Shown: positions 28,858 to 42,177 of the stretch, piece after piece | Position numbering within the stretch: position 1 is the stretch's first letter | How the letters are laid out: every line of letters begins with the position of its first letter | Origin: Styela clava | Taxonomy: Eukaryota > Chordata > Ascidiacea > Stolidobranchia > Styelidae | Direction: 5' to 3' | NCBI RefSeq assembly: GCF_964204865.1 | Contig: NC_135260.1 | Span: 7,750,001 to 7,814,000 of the forward strand | DNA: 64,000 nt | The notes under the pieces: model-generated | The model's input: only the letters and a program-made list of their open reading frames with translations | The model's database searches: none | Told to the model about the DNA's origin: nothing | Translations under genes and position numbers: made by a program

Positions 28858-31800
28858 TTATTCTATGTCGTCATCAATGATCGATTCATCTTCTTCAATA
28901 TTTCTCTTTATTCTCCGCCCGATGATTTTCTCACAATTCTCCGTTCTTATGCCTTTGGGTTCCGCAACTTTCATAGCGAGATCATTTTCAGTGATGACAT
29001 GACCGGCTGTTAGTTTGTGAGAGGCTACGACAGTTTTTCCAAGCTGACAATGTAATGTATTGATGGATACATGAAATATGAATATTTCTCTTATTTCTAG
29101 AGGTATGCATTTGTTGAATTCATAATAAAATAAAAACTGCTATTATTTAATTTTCAAATTATGCACTGCTATACTTCAAGGCAAATCCTAAACGGTCAAA
29201 ACTAACTGTAATTTAATGAGGTAATTCCTGCTTGTTGAACGAACGTGCTTTTAATAAGTTGTAAGTCGGTTTAAGTTATTTTTTATTTTCCTCACATATA
29301 TATTCAAATCACCTTCAAATAACACGGTTCTTCACTTTTTCTGATCTTCTTTTCTGTTGTCCCCAGTGCTTTTTCTACTGTTCGAATATCCTCAACCAAC
29401 TGTTTCAGCTCACGAGGTTCAAGTGATGACATGTGATCGTTACCTTAATTGAAAATAAGCAGTTTCTAAAATAGATTTGAACGTGAATTTTGAACAGTTA
29501 GTTTTAAAAGATATTTTCCGTCTAATACCATAATTAATTTCCAAATTCATGCAATTGCTGTGAGTAAAGTTAACTAGGAATAGCATACAAGTAAAACTAC
29601 TTTATTTATGAAGTAACCTTTCCAATTCTTGTCCAAAGTAACGTGTCGCTCAACAATCTTAGCTCCCAGTGTAACAGCCGCTATTGTTATTGCAGTTCCT
29701 GCTTCGTGACCGGAATATCCAATGGGTACTTCTGGAAATTCTGTTTTGTAGGACTGTAGAAACCAACAAGATTTCAAGAGTTACGTATCAGATTGAACGG
29801 GAACGTTTTAGTGGTTAGAAGTGGGAATACGAAGGCGAATTTGCGCGGCAGGCGAGGATATTTCAATTTTGTATTGAAAAGCGCTTCAACAATCGATTCG
29901 TGAATGTGCTATGCATAAAAAAATACAACAACTAATTTCAATGTTTCAGTCATGCAATTAATAAACATTTGACTTTTGGGGCGCCACAAAGCAAACTAAT
30001 GAGCTACATATTTGTGGCTCCGTGTTGTTGTGATAGCGAAATTTCTACTGAAATCACAGCTAGTTTACCTGAGCTTTTCATCAAATGTGTAGCATGTTTT
30101 GGGTATTAGGGTGCATAGTGGAGGTACCCGATAAAAGGTAAAATTCTACCTGTATCACACGTAAATGCGTATCTTCTACTGGTTGTGGATAGGTGCTTGT
30201 GCACTGTAGAATGCTGAATTTGGGGTTTATCTTTTTCATTCTTTGATAAACTTCTCTGACCGTATCCATGTTCTGCATGCCAGTTGATATAATCAAGGGT
30301 TTGCCTGGTTGGATTATATAATGGTTTCAAATGTTTGGATATATTCAATATGGCTCTATGTTACAATACCTTATACCGAAATGGATTACATCCCACTTGC
30401 CATGTTGTTATGAAGCTACCATGAGCAAAATTTATTTGAATATCCCCCGTAAGGAGAGCTTTATTAGTCATTCGCCATTATGCGTGTAACTCTAACGTCT
30501 AAATCAAGTGTAGAATAGATTTTTAAAATTATCCTCATAATGAGTAATACAACCTGCAAAATCAAAGCTCTCGGCATTACAATGGCACAATAACGTTCCC
30601 ATAAAACATACCTTTAGAAGCAGCATGTTGAATGAACTGGTAATTCCCTGCATCGACTGAAGCTATTTTGAAGAAAGGTACCCCGATTCTATCAAGAAGG
30701 TCAATGGATGACTAAAACATGATTGGTGATATTAGTAATCGAAAGAGATTTAAAATATGCTCAAAGCTTCCTCACCTCGCTAGTCGCCCATTTTGTCATC
30801 ACCTTTTTGTAGGACAGAAAAGAATTTACCTAATTATTCCAGGGGAGAGGAAAGTGGTAAATATGTTTGTTAGTCAATAGAGACTGCTGAATTTACAATT
30901 CACGAAAATAAAAAAGTCTTTATTGAGCACAGACGAGATTTTCAATTGATATCGTACCCATAAATGACCAGAGGAAATATTCACAGATATATGTACCCAC
31001 CGCATCCCCAGCCGATGAACTGAAAATAATTCCTATCTCATTTGCATAATTTCTCAGATCAATGAACTGTTCTTCAGTAAATTCAATAAATGCTTTGTGT
31101 TCACCATATGTGGCTCCCCATGAGTGCTTGCTACATGTGAATAAAAATAAAGTATGGGTGTTGATTTTTATATAAAAAGAAAAGCAGCAACTGAGGTAAC
31201 TTTGCAGCTTGTTGTTTCATTTAAGATCGCGTTATAGTGTTTGGTATATATGGTAGTCATAAATATATTGCTAAGAAACAGTGGGTATTCGCCCCTTACT
31301 GCGGTTCCATGGAAAACTCAAGTGAAAGGACTTTGTTTATTATTTGAGTACCCGAATAATAATCATTGGACCAATAAAAAAAAAAAATTGGCGCATCGAA
31401 CATCAACATTGTTTATTTTATTTCAATTGCTTTGGAGATTTAGAGACTGATCTTCATTTCAAGAATGTAAGCTACTTACCCACCATATTTTATGGCATCG
31501 TAATCAAGGCAGTTTTAATTCTCAATTTTCGAGGGGAGGGGTTTAATATCTTTGCGAATAGTCTAGTATACTCGCATGTTAATCATATCACTTTAGGGCG
31601 CTCCAGAAGTGTGTGTACCATTATAGAGGTAACAAATTTTGTTTGTCTACTTTACATCAAGTTGTGTAAATGGACTGAAATCTATGGGCAGGGGTATATT
31701 CACTTGGCTAACACAGACAGTCTCCGAACTTGCAATAGAACTAAAATAAGAGAAATCGGAATAAAATTATGGCCTAACCCCCTATACACACTACGGGAGT

Positions 31801-33734
31801 ACCCACTTTAGTATATATACAAGAGGTCTTTTAAATAAAGATTGATGCAATATGCCCATCTCTATTTAAATAAATGATTCCGATCACGTTTCAAATTGAA
31901 CAAAGGCCGTGTTCTTTTTTCAAGTTTCTTCATTGGTAAATATCACGCATTTCGCGTCAACTATCTAACACTCAAACGCCACAACTACTTCTTTTAAAAA
32001 TATGAATTTAGTATCATATTACCTATACCCCAATACTGTGTAGAATAAGCGCGCATTGGATCAACCAGTTAAGATTTTGAATAAATCATACTTTCGCCTT
32101 ACTATCTGTTATTTGTAGCTTATTGGACACGTTCAGTGGCCATAACGATCGTTTCAATATTATGTTGTTGTTGTTCTTTGACACGTTTTTAAAAAGTCGC
32201 TTTTCTCTTCGAATGCTGGACCAATTGCTTTGAAATTTTCAGTGGTTAAAGATTAATTTTTTCGCTAGAAGGCTATTACTTTTATTTATTTCAAAATTTT
32301 GCGTGAATTCTATGAAATTTGATATTTCGTTTAAAATTTCGCTGTATTATTTTTTATCCATGGGAACACGGATTTTAGTCAGTGTCGTGACTGGCTGTAC
32401 GTTTTGATTCTGCAAAATTCTTGCTACTGGAAATTCAGAACTTTTTTGAGGGTACCGGTAGCGTCAAAGGTACCGGTAAGGACTGATTCGCTCTGGTCTA
32501 ACGTGTCCATATATTTGTGCGTAGGTCTCTTGTTGTTAGCTAGAGTTATTATTGAAGTGGGCGCGAGACTTGGCAAATTCTAAAAAGGGGGCTTAAAAGT
32601 TTGAGAACCACTGTATTAGTTTGTCATTGACTAATTACTGTGTCCGCCTTAACATATTTATTTGCCCGTGCATGGTACAGTATGTAAATACAGTTTTGAA
32701 TTGTTTAATTCTTTAGTAATAATCTCCGCATCAAACAGTGACATATGCCAAAACGTTAACAACAATATTTATTTACGTGCGGTAGTAGATATCTTACGTT
32801 TGCCAATATACACGTAATGAACGTATACTGTTTACTTTGATAGCTTATGGCGTTTGATTTCAGAACGAGGATATATTTGGTGGGTGAGGTACCTTGTGTA
32901 TGGTCTTTGTAAAGCCTTTTTGTTAAATTTTTGATCAAGCTGACATTTCTGAAATTTCGCACAATCTGCACCACAATCTTTTGCCATCTTTATCATTTCC
33001 TTTGCAATTTCAATGTCACCCTGAAAGCAAGCGAAACATACACTATTCAATTCACTATTTTACTCATTGTTTACATGGGTTATTAAGGTGGTGGCGTGCC
33101 GGTGCCATGGAGTTGTAATTTGCCTCACTCCACGCGGAAACATGATTTCATATTGATATTTTCAATTGCGATTTTGTATCAATAACCTTAACATGGTGCC
33201 AAATATAGGAAAATATTGAGCGTCTAAATTCAGATAGAAGTTTGACCCTTTTGCCAATATCGACTATTCAGTTTTTTTTTTCATATCAAAACCAATGGAA
33301 GATACAATTAGGTAAAATACAATGCTTATTAATTAATTTGCATAATTTGAAAACTATGAAATGAATAAAATTATATTCGTTGTGCAAATTTGGATAGTTC
33401 TCCTAAGATTTTCATTTAATTTTTTTTATCAGTTACTCTCAGTTAATTGCCGATGAACATTATCAGTAAATACTATCACACTAATTATTGGCATTGAGGA
33501 TAACATGCGATTGTGTACTTGATTCGCAAAAAAATGGCAATCTTACTTAAATACTTGAAACATTGGAATGAAAACTTTTGAGTTAGTTGAAAGATAAACG
33601 CATGGAACAGTTTTAAATCTTTAATTAATAAATATAACAGTGCCTACCTGATGGTTCTGTCCAATTTCTGCGATTATAAAGCATGGATGCTCTCCACCAA
33701 TCCATCTTCCCGGGGATATTTCGAAGGTCGCCAT
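28858..33734 (-). CDS. NANS: Sialic acid synthase (N-acetylneuraminate-9-phosphate synthase)
   Basis: Condenses phosphoenolpyruvate with N-acetylmannosamine(-6-phosphate) in the cytosol. Eight exons on the minus strand: 33734-33648, 33020-32893, 31130-31001, 30711-30612, 30304-30150, 29753-29618, 29443-29313 and 29043-28858; phases all fit, giving 350 residues (human about 359). The start MATFEISPGRWIGGEHPCFI and AEIGQNHQGD match NeuB/NANS. Also visible: CGADCAKFQK, VPFFKIAS, STGMQNMDT, LQCTSTYP, IGYSGHE and the metal-ligand region ERHVTLDK. The last exon encodes the antifreeze-like SAF domain (LGKTVVASHKL, VAEPKGI). If exon 7 were read past its donor at 29312 the SAF domain would be lost. 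Long intron 2 carries a MITE (31597). Confidence 0.97.
31597..31803 (+). mobile_element. Complete 207-bp MITE (GGCGCTCC/GGTACTCC family)
   Basis: Left end GGCGCTCCAGAAGTGTGTGT and right end ACACACTACGGGAGTACC are partial inverted repeats. A perfect 8-bp duplication CACTTTAG flanks it (31589-31596 and 31804-31811), so it is hAT-mobilised. Reference copy for this family in the window. Confidence 0.93.
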
Positions 33735-35185
33735 ACTAGTGCTGATTATCTGATTTCCCAGTAACTATTATGATATTAAACTAGACTACCAACTATCTGA
33801 TTTTGATAAAATGCTATAAATCTTGCTTCGAAGTTTGCTATTATGAGTGTGAAACTACACTATTACGACCACGTTTCTTCGTTTCACAATCGATTGGTGA
33901 CGATATGTCTAGATGAATGTTTGAGGAACAGTTATCAGGAAGGCGTCGCACATAAAACAAATAAAATTATGACCACATAATAAACAATATTAAGTGAGTG
34001 TTTGGACACTAACGAACGATAATTTAGATGTAAGGTAAATAAGATTTGATTTTTGTCGAATTTCTGCACCGCATAAAACGCTGAAACGAATAAAAGAAAC
34101 ATGGGTGCCAAATGTAAATCGCAAGTGTACAGAGTTTTTTTATTGAAATATTGCGTAACATGAAAACAGTAAACGTTTGTGGAATATGTAAAAAGTTGCA
34201 TGATGCGGGGTTTCAAAATATTTATATTTGAATGAGTTATACATGACTTGATAGTGCGGCCAACAAAGAAAGAATCGACCAATTTCGCAAATTTTAGTTT
34301 TACTATATCACGATCCGGAAAAATATCTGATTAAATTTTATTTTGCTTTCAATTGCAAAATTATTTCGGCAAAAGTTAATCAAAACGTTGACGTATCTCA
34401 AAATTATATTCTTGGCAATTTGCAAGAGCGGTTGATGGTAGATCTTACATAAAACAACATAAGTAAGCTGAAACAAATATTGATACATCTACAACTCGTG
34501 AATCCATTTCTTACTTATATGTATCATATAGAATAGATATCTCGATTTTTGACCTTGTTCGAATATATTCATCCATTTTCTCATTTGTTTCCTTGACAAT
34601 GTAAAGTTCAAGTCTTGCACGAATGGATATGATGAACATAATGGCATTCATATATTAGATTCAAAATGGCGGTTAAATTTTGAGTATTTGTTCTGATTAA
34701 GATTTCGAACTGAGATTTGAATAAAAATATCGATGATTTGTTTAAAAAAATAAATGTATGCCTGGCTTTTAATTTTTAAATATATCCTGAAAATGATATA
34801 GGTCGGTCAATTTATTGAACTACGTTTTTTAGACTTTGTTTTTCATATGCTTGACCATTGCTTTGTTGTTTGGTAAACTAGGAAATATCTGCAATTGGTA
34901 CAATAAATATTCAACACTATGTTATATTTTGAAAATTATACAAATACACATTAAATCAAAAATACATTTTATGATGTGATCATCATTTACAATAAAAAAT
35001 TTATTGAATACTACAAGAAAAATTACATTCATATCCTCAAAATTTAATTTATTCAAATCCATTCAGATGCATAAAAAATATTACATGAGTATATGACTTG
35101 AAGAATAGAATCACCATTATTAATAACAGACATGACTGAGTTGATTAGCACATATGAATAAAGTCGACAGCTGATTTACAAGATC
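33735..35185. other. Spacer between NANS and the P450 gene
   Basis: AT-rich; no exon recognised. It should hold the NANS promoter next to 33734 and the P450 3' untranslated region before 35186. Minus-strand frames at 33935-34282 and 34303-34488 are low-complexity and unsupported. Confidence 0.5.
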
Positions 35186-38100
35186 TCAACAATTTCCGTC
35201 TACTCGTTCTGTAACTCTCATTTCAAACGGCGGTGGCAGGTAAAGAACGCCATGCTCACCGTCGTTCAGATTCGGGATGTTTTTTTCATCATCCGCTGCA
35301 ATGTCAAAGGATCGGACAAGATTAACCAGAATGACGAATATTTCAACATGGGCCATCTGATATCCTGCACAACTTCGACGTCCCAGAGAGAAAGGCATCC
35401 AGTATTTTGATTTCTGAAACGAACCATCGGTCGAATTGATAAATCTTTCCGGTCTGAATTCTTTTGGTTTTTTGAAATATCTTGGGTCGTTGTGAACAGC
35501 AGATGTCACCGATAATATCTGAAGAAAATCAGATTTGCGATTAAAAACTGCAAATTTTGTAGAGTCCAACTTGAAAAAAAAAATAATAATGTAAACGCAA
35601 TAGTACCGGTGTGTTCTTCGGTAGCGTGTATCCGTTAACTTGAACACCTTCCTCGACAGCGCAAACATGACTCAAAGCAACAATTGTGCATGTTCGCATC
35701 ACTTCGAATATGAAAGCTTGAGTGAATGGCATTTTATCGCGATGGGTCATCACCACGGGGTTGTTTTGACCTGTAAATGGATAAGTATGTTTATCATATT
35801 TTGTGTAATTCTTATTTTACTGCTTGGGAACAGTAATCATGACTCGAGTTGCTTTCTTATTGCAACCTAAAGCTTTTATGGCATATATGACAAACATTAA
35901 TTCATACTATTCATTGAAATATACTCAATAAAACATTTACACATAAATTCGTGTCACAATTTAAAAAATGAGTGGAGTATGTGTCCTGACCATGAAACGT
36001 ATAGAGATGTCATCGCTGGAATGACTAATTTTATCGATGGAATGACTAATTTTATAGTGGAAATCAGTTGACCCACCTACTATTGCATCAGACTCTTCTC
36101 TTATCTTCTTTTGATATTCAGGTTTCTTCGCGAGAATAATCATGCACCACTCAAGGGTAAAAGACACCGCCTGTGATCCGGCATCTAGAAAATCACGTAA
36201 TAAGAGAGCCAACTGATCCTCCTAGAAATTAAATAGTAAATTGGTAAAATTGATAAAAATTGACTTCGATTAAGAGAGATTGGCGTGTGATGTTGTATTC
36301 AAACTGCCCGACGGTTTAAGGAAGTCGAGTGCATCGCGCCTTCCGTCCGGCGCGAGCGCCCCCTTTTACTTTATTCTAAACTTTCCGTTACGTTCTCCCT
36401 CACGGGTAGCGACGCAGGAGCGACCTCCCGTGGATTTGGATGAATGAACTCTGTTGACAGAGGAAGCCAACGACAACACTAGGCTTGCACGTAATTTACG
36501 GATTTACGGAATTACGTAATTATTTAGAGTTACGGAAGGGAAGTTACGAATTACGTAAAGTCGTAATTTTGCATTGAAACGAGCTTTCTTCAAAGCAGTC
36601 AATTTCGTCGATTGCGAAAAATGAAAGCTCAACAAGTAGAAGAAGTTAGCTTTCCGGTATTCGCAGCTGTTTATTTCTCTTTTCTCTCTCTTGTTACATA
36701 GGTGAAGGAAGGCATGACGCGTTGCCATTTACTAACCTATTATCAACTTATCTGGCATGGCCAATGTAAATTATTAACGTAGTTAAGGGGGAAGAACTGA
36801 GTAGGGCCGTTTGACGCCAACACACCTGGTTTTAACTTCTCCCGCAACTTAACCGTAGATAAGGGATTGCGTTGAGACCGATTGACGCCAACACACCTGG
36901 TTTCAACTTCTCGCGCATCTCATCTAGCATGGCCATGGCCAATGTACATAATAACCGTAGATAGGGGGAAGAATTGTGTTAAGACCGATGGACGCTAACA
37001 CGCCCGGTTTCAACTTCTTCGGGTGAAATGACTAATGAACGCGGGAGATCAATCTATCAAACATTTGTATCCATTTTATTTACTTGTTCCAGTTTTCCGT
37101 TACTTATGGTATATATGTTCCGTTTCTATTTTATTCTATTTTATAGTCACGCGGGGAATAGTGGGAAATTCCCCACAAAGTGTGGATTAGCAATGCTTAA
37201 CCATTCTTTATTGTTAATATCAACACTTGATATATGAACATGGAATATCATACTGTTTTTGGCTGTTTTATTTCGGAGTTGGGGTATAAACAGGAAAATA
37301 TCCATAACCTTTCAACACGACGATCTTGCGAAATTTAACGAAGAGCTTTCGCGAAGAATTGGAACCAAATAAACGAAAAGAGCGATTGATCACTCGCGCC
37401 AATACCTCGCCGTGATAATTAATGTCGCACTTATCAAATAGCAATATGACGACAAAAGAGAGATTGCGTAATGAACCAACGCAACTTCGTCTTCTCGGCA
37501 TCGGTAAAGCGATTGAGACGGCAGAGAAGCAACAAAACGACGAGGACCGCTAAAAATTTAACTGCTATCATATATAATCAAATATGAGCCAGTGTGTTTA
37601 TTCTGTGCGAGATCCATTTTCTATTACAAAATCTTGATGTTCTGTTAACGGTTTTATCGTTATATATCAGTCCGGACTTGGCCTTGCTCATGATGTTTTT
37701 CACAATTCCTCTCAATATTTCGGCCATATATGATTAACTGTCTTACCAAATGCGGCAACTTATTTTGATTTATCGTCGACTTTAATACCACCGGCACTAG
37801 ACCAAACTTGTGTCAATCTTGGCCGATAGGATCGCCGACTTGAGTTAGCAAATAAATGTCGTGAGTGTAAAATAAATGTCACAAAATGCATTGTGTTGCG
37901 ATATAACTTTGTATTTTCGGAGAAGGCATATCATATAAGTTCGGTATTTAATATACGCAAATAAATAATATTTGATCTAAATTTATCGCAAATAATGTTA
38001 TAAACATTCAGTCCGCGAAATGATTAAATGTAAAATGAAGCATGGTAATCGGAATATCGTCAATAAGTCGACATCAATAATTATTATTATAAAATGCTAA

Positions 38101-41100
38101 CAAGGCAGTAAGGTCGGATAATGCAGAAGACGCTGCAAAAACAAGTCTTCGTCGCGAGGAAATCGCAAGTATAATCAAACGAGAGAATACGCTCGTCGTT
38201 GGTTAATAAATTAGAAACCCGTAATTTTTATTCAGTACTAAGGTGGTTTTAAAAAACTATCGTTTCCATAAATATCCGTATACCAGTGTCGCCGTGTCGG
38301 TAATGATAAAATAAAATTGATCGCATAAAAATGGGACGGTTAATTTGCGAAGGGGATAAAGGAAAACCAAAGCTAACACAAAAGATAAAAATCAGAATAA
38401 AATTAATTTGAATTCACTCCTTGATATTTGTCTTTAACATCTGCCGCCGGCGTGTAGTACTGCCAAGAATATGAAAACCCAACTTCAATGTCCCATTCGG
38501 AAAAGAAGTGGATTCAATTGGTTGTTATGATAGGTTTAAATGCGTGAAAAAATATCGCAATTACGGGGTCATTACGTAATTGATTTTGCCGTAATTACGG
38601 AATTGAGTTTTGTCAATTACGTGCAAGCCTAGACAACACAGAAACACAAGGACGAATCAAGCAATTATTTTTCATGCAAGTATTTTGAATTTGATTCTGC
38701 AAACATTGACAAGGGTTATCATCGCAGTCGCGAGAAATATCCACACCTCAAGACGAGTTCGAAATTTTGGTTAAATATATTTTGTACATAAGGAAATACG
38801 AAACTTTATATATTTAATATTTTGCATAGTATATATATATGATGAAAATTTATATTTTTTTTACCCGGAATGTTTCATCATGATCTTCTTTTTTCATCTC
38901 TTCTATAAAAATATCAATGAAATCTCGAATTTCTCCTTTTACATACGTTCTTTGATGTTCTTTAATTCTGTCCATGCACAAATCTGAATTAGAAAAATCA
39001 AATATTTTTCAAAATGTAGTAGTAGAATTTGCAGATAAGAATTTATTTGCGATTTGATGACCTAAAAGCAGGTTAGGATTTTTTTTTTAAATGAGAACAA
39101 AGAGACGAAACGAATAATATAAGTCTTACCCCGGAGGTGGTCGAAGTCTTCTGCATATCTTCTCATCGCCCCGGTAAATGGAGGAAACATTGATAGATAT
39201 CCACAGTAACTCATCATATGAACCTTAAAGGCGTCACCGTCCACACTAGAAATTAAAGGCAAAATAGTTTTCTGTGGCTTGACGTACAAAATTGTTCAAA
39301 TAAAAAAAATATTTTTTTCAACCAGTAAAAAAGGTAAGTTTCACACAAAATACGAAAAGAAAAAATAATTAAACACTTCAACTGGGGAGGGGAAGTAACG
39401 AGGAACCAAAGCTGGTTATCGAGCAGCGACACCCATGGAACTAATATCTAATTAAAAAGATCGAGAAGTTCAGTTACTGTTTTTGACGAGAGTATAGCTT
39501 TTATACTGTATAGAAAATTAATAAACTAATATATTTAGGTATGCATGAATATTTGAGATTATATTAGAAAACCATCAGATCATAAGCTTATCAAGGTATT
39601 CCCCTCTTTGGTTACATCCTTGAAATAATAGTTCGGGGAAAGTAATATAAGGAAACATCGCCAATGAATCAATGATACCTTCTCACTAGCCGACGAGCAA
39701 GCTCCTTCGTGGTAGGTTCTTCGTACGGAAACCTCTCGCCCATGCAAACCAAACTCACTACATTTACCACTGCTGATAGAAATAGAGCCTGAAATAAAAT
39801 TAGCATTTTGATTATAAAAAGATAATAGTTAAAAATCCAACATGTATTTTCTATTTGCATTCTCCGTATAAGAATCGTACGAGCTCTTGCGTATCACATT
39901 TTTACTAAGCCTATTTTATATTTCATGTGTTGAGGGAATATAGAAAACTACTCGACAACACACATTCCAGTATTGCAGTCACAGCTCGCCTATTGCATGC
40001 TGTGTAGAGTGCAATCGAAAATAAAACACATACTTTTGGATCAAATGGCTCCCGAGTCCTTTCGCGAAAAGCTTCGACTAAAGCGGTTGCCTCTACTTGA
40101 ATTTTTTTTTCCATTATCTTTTTACCGACGCCAAGTCTAGAAAAACGAAAAAAAATCACATTTATTAAACAAAGTTAACTTAATGGCGTTGGAAATGGAA
40201 TTTATGGCTTCGCACTTATACGGTTAGCAGTTCAATAGTCAGGTTGATCAAGTCGATATATCAGCACAGCTCCATTTTATATTTTAGTTTTTATGTATTT
40301 CTAGAAGTCTACGCGCTTGTGTGTGATTGTGTAATATATTAGCCAACAAAATCCCAAGCTATCGCACAGGAAAACCAGTGAGTTCCAATGTCGAAATGCG
40401 CAGTACGACAGATAGTGCAATTCTGAGGTTCCCAGACTTCTCAAACTCCATACACTTTCACGCTCGATAGCAGTACGACACACTTGAAATAAGATTCAAT
40501 TTAGTAACATTGTATTGATGCATCGCGGTGCATTCAAAATTATCTCGTGACAAACAGATGCTTCGGGAACCACTGATGTTATCAAATACAATTTCTGATT
40601 TACCTTCTCATGGCAGACAGTGTGAAATGTCTTTGGGCATCAGATACTGCAGTGGAAGCCCAAATTAGTCCGTTCTTTTTTGTACAAACTTCGTAGATAT
40701 GCATCGGTGCTCTTCCGCGGGTTTTAAAACCTTGTTTGACTAGAACCTGGAATGAAAATTTCTCTTTCTACTCTTGGCTCTATTTTTATTTTGCAAAATT
40801 TCAAGGTAAAATATTCTTTGATTGCCAAGTCAATAATAATTTATTGTTATATAAGATATAAACAGGGTTGTCATCACCGTTTGTCATGTGTGCTGTTTTG
40901 TGTCTCTAATGAACAACAGCCCCAAGCTTGGACACACCCATCCATATATCAAGTTATCTTGTTGTTTGTTATCGTATTCAGGCTAACGTCGTAATATAAT
41001 TTCTAAACGGCGTGCATTCGACTAATGTAATAAAATTAAATAACTGAGTGAACATTCTATAGATTACAAAAACAACCAAGTTATTCATTTACCTGATTGA

Positions 41101-41329
41101 TAGCTTCATAGTCTGTGAGCACTACACAGGTATGTTGTCCAATTTTAACGGTATAAATTCGTCCATATTTTTCGCTCCATTCTTCAAATCGTTTTGCTGC
41201 ATGCCCCTTTAGAAAAGGAATGACCCCCAGAAGCGGAACACCTTTAGGGCCTGGTGGGAGTCGCTTGTCTGTGCGATACCAGTACAAGCAAGATATGGTA
41301 ATTATTAAAAGGGTAATTTCGATGAACAT
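35186..41329 (-). CDS. Cytochrome P450, CYP2-clan-like, microsomal
   Basis: Haem monooxygenase. Nine exons on the minus strand: 41329-41093, 40746-40604, 40136-40034, 39788-39679, 39245-39130, 38983-38865, 36221-36077, 35770-35607 and 35518-35186; all phases join to 489 residues, normal for the family. In order: an N-terminal ER anchor (FIEITLLIITISCLYW), proline-rich hinge LPPGPKG, I helix LDAGSQAVSFTLEW, K-helix EVMR (ExxR), FRPERF and the haem loop FSLGRRSCAG with its cysteine ligand. The nine-exon layout and PPGP hinge fit the CYP2 clan. The usual acid-alcohol pair of the I helix (as in AGTET) reads Gln-Ala, which may alter oxygen activation. A 2.2-kb hAT element lies in the intron between 36221 and 38865. 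Substrate unknown. Confidence 0.95.
36480..38631. mobile_element. 2152-bp hAT element in a P450 intron
   Basis: Terminal repeats TAGGCTTGCACGTAATT and its complement, with an 8-bp duplication GACAACAC (36472-36479 and 38632-38639). Subterminal regions repeat ATTACGTAATT and TTACGGAATTACG, likely transposase-binding sites. Reading frames inside are short and broken, so no intact transposase is seen. Confidence 0.92.
36745..37020. repeat. Three-unit minisatellite inside the 36480 hAT element
   Basis: Units share GACGCCAACACACCTGGTTT followed by AACTTCTC, starting near 36813, 36885 and 36990, and AACGTAG/ACCGTAGATA(A)GGG blocks between them. Units are unequal in length and diverged. Confidence 0.7.
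39311..39470 (-). repeat. Retroposon-like 3' end, copy 2
   Basis: Reverse complement of the 26907-27067 repeat: TTCAACCAGTAAAAAAGGT, GGAACCAAAGCTGGTTATCG and CTAATATCTAATTAAAAAG. Lies in a P450 intron. Confidence 0.6.
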
Positions 41330-42177
41330 TTTAGAAATTTATTCGACTAAACAGGCACCCGAGTGCACAAGCTGGAAATTGAAAGAATATAAGTGTGATC
41401 ACCTAGCGAAGGAAGACAATACATGTAGCATAGTCAGAAATTCAGAAGATATTTTCAAGGCGGTATGCAACTGCGAAAGCAATATCCTGTTATAATTACT
41501 CAAACATATATATGAGATTTTATAGAATCTTTGCATCATATATATATTAAAATATTATGTTTCAACTAATTATCGATTTTCTTTGAATGCCAAAAGTTAT
41601 GGCTCATTTTCTACCGCACAGTGAAAGTATTCACAATAGTCATTTAGAATATCTACAATTTAAATGTTAAATGTATTTCTTTTTGCAATCTTTAATTACC
41701 GTATTTAAATATACATGTACAACAAAGTACATTAGGTATGGTACAACGAGTTACCCATATCATCACGAATACCTATCGTTAAAGAGTAAATGCTGAAGAT
41801 CATCTGACAATCTGAGTCATGCCCGCGACTATATATACAAGCAATGTGTTCGACAACAGCGTGATAAACATTTGGATAGTGACTGTAATGTGTTTGCAGC
41901 AGATTTCATCACTTTTAAGTTTTCGAAATTTGAGGTTATTTTTCTATAAATCCTTGCAAATTTCAAATAAATATCCGCTCATTCAATTCTGAATTAGTTG
42001 ATAGTCCAGGCATGTGCTAGCAAAAATTCAACTTAAAACTGTATTGTAAAAATAATCGATTAAATAAGGCCAGTTGAATATGTACTAAATATTGGACGCT
42101 ATAAAGTAAATAGAACGAAAAGCCAAATTTTCTCTTTTTTTCATTTGTTTTGGACATACCAAGGCCATATTATAGTA
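41330..42177. other. Region upstream of the P450 gene
   Basis: AT-rich; should contain the P450 promoter. No recognised gene or element. Confidence 0.4.

Noticed and set aside
29304-29312. NANS appearing to end after exon 7, without its antifreeze-like (SAF) domain
   Set aside because: A donor just before this stop joins in phase to an exon at 29043-28858 that encodes the SAF domain, so the protein is full length.
31241-31811. 155-codon plus-strand frame in NANS intron 2
   Set aside because: Most of it translates the MITE at 31597-31803.
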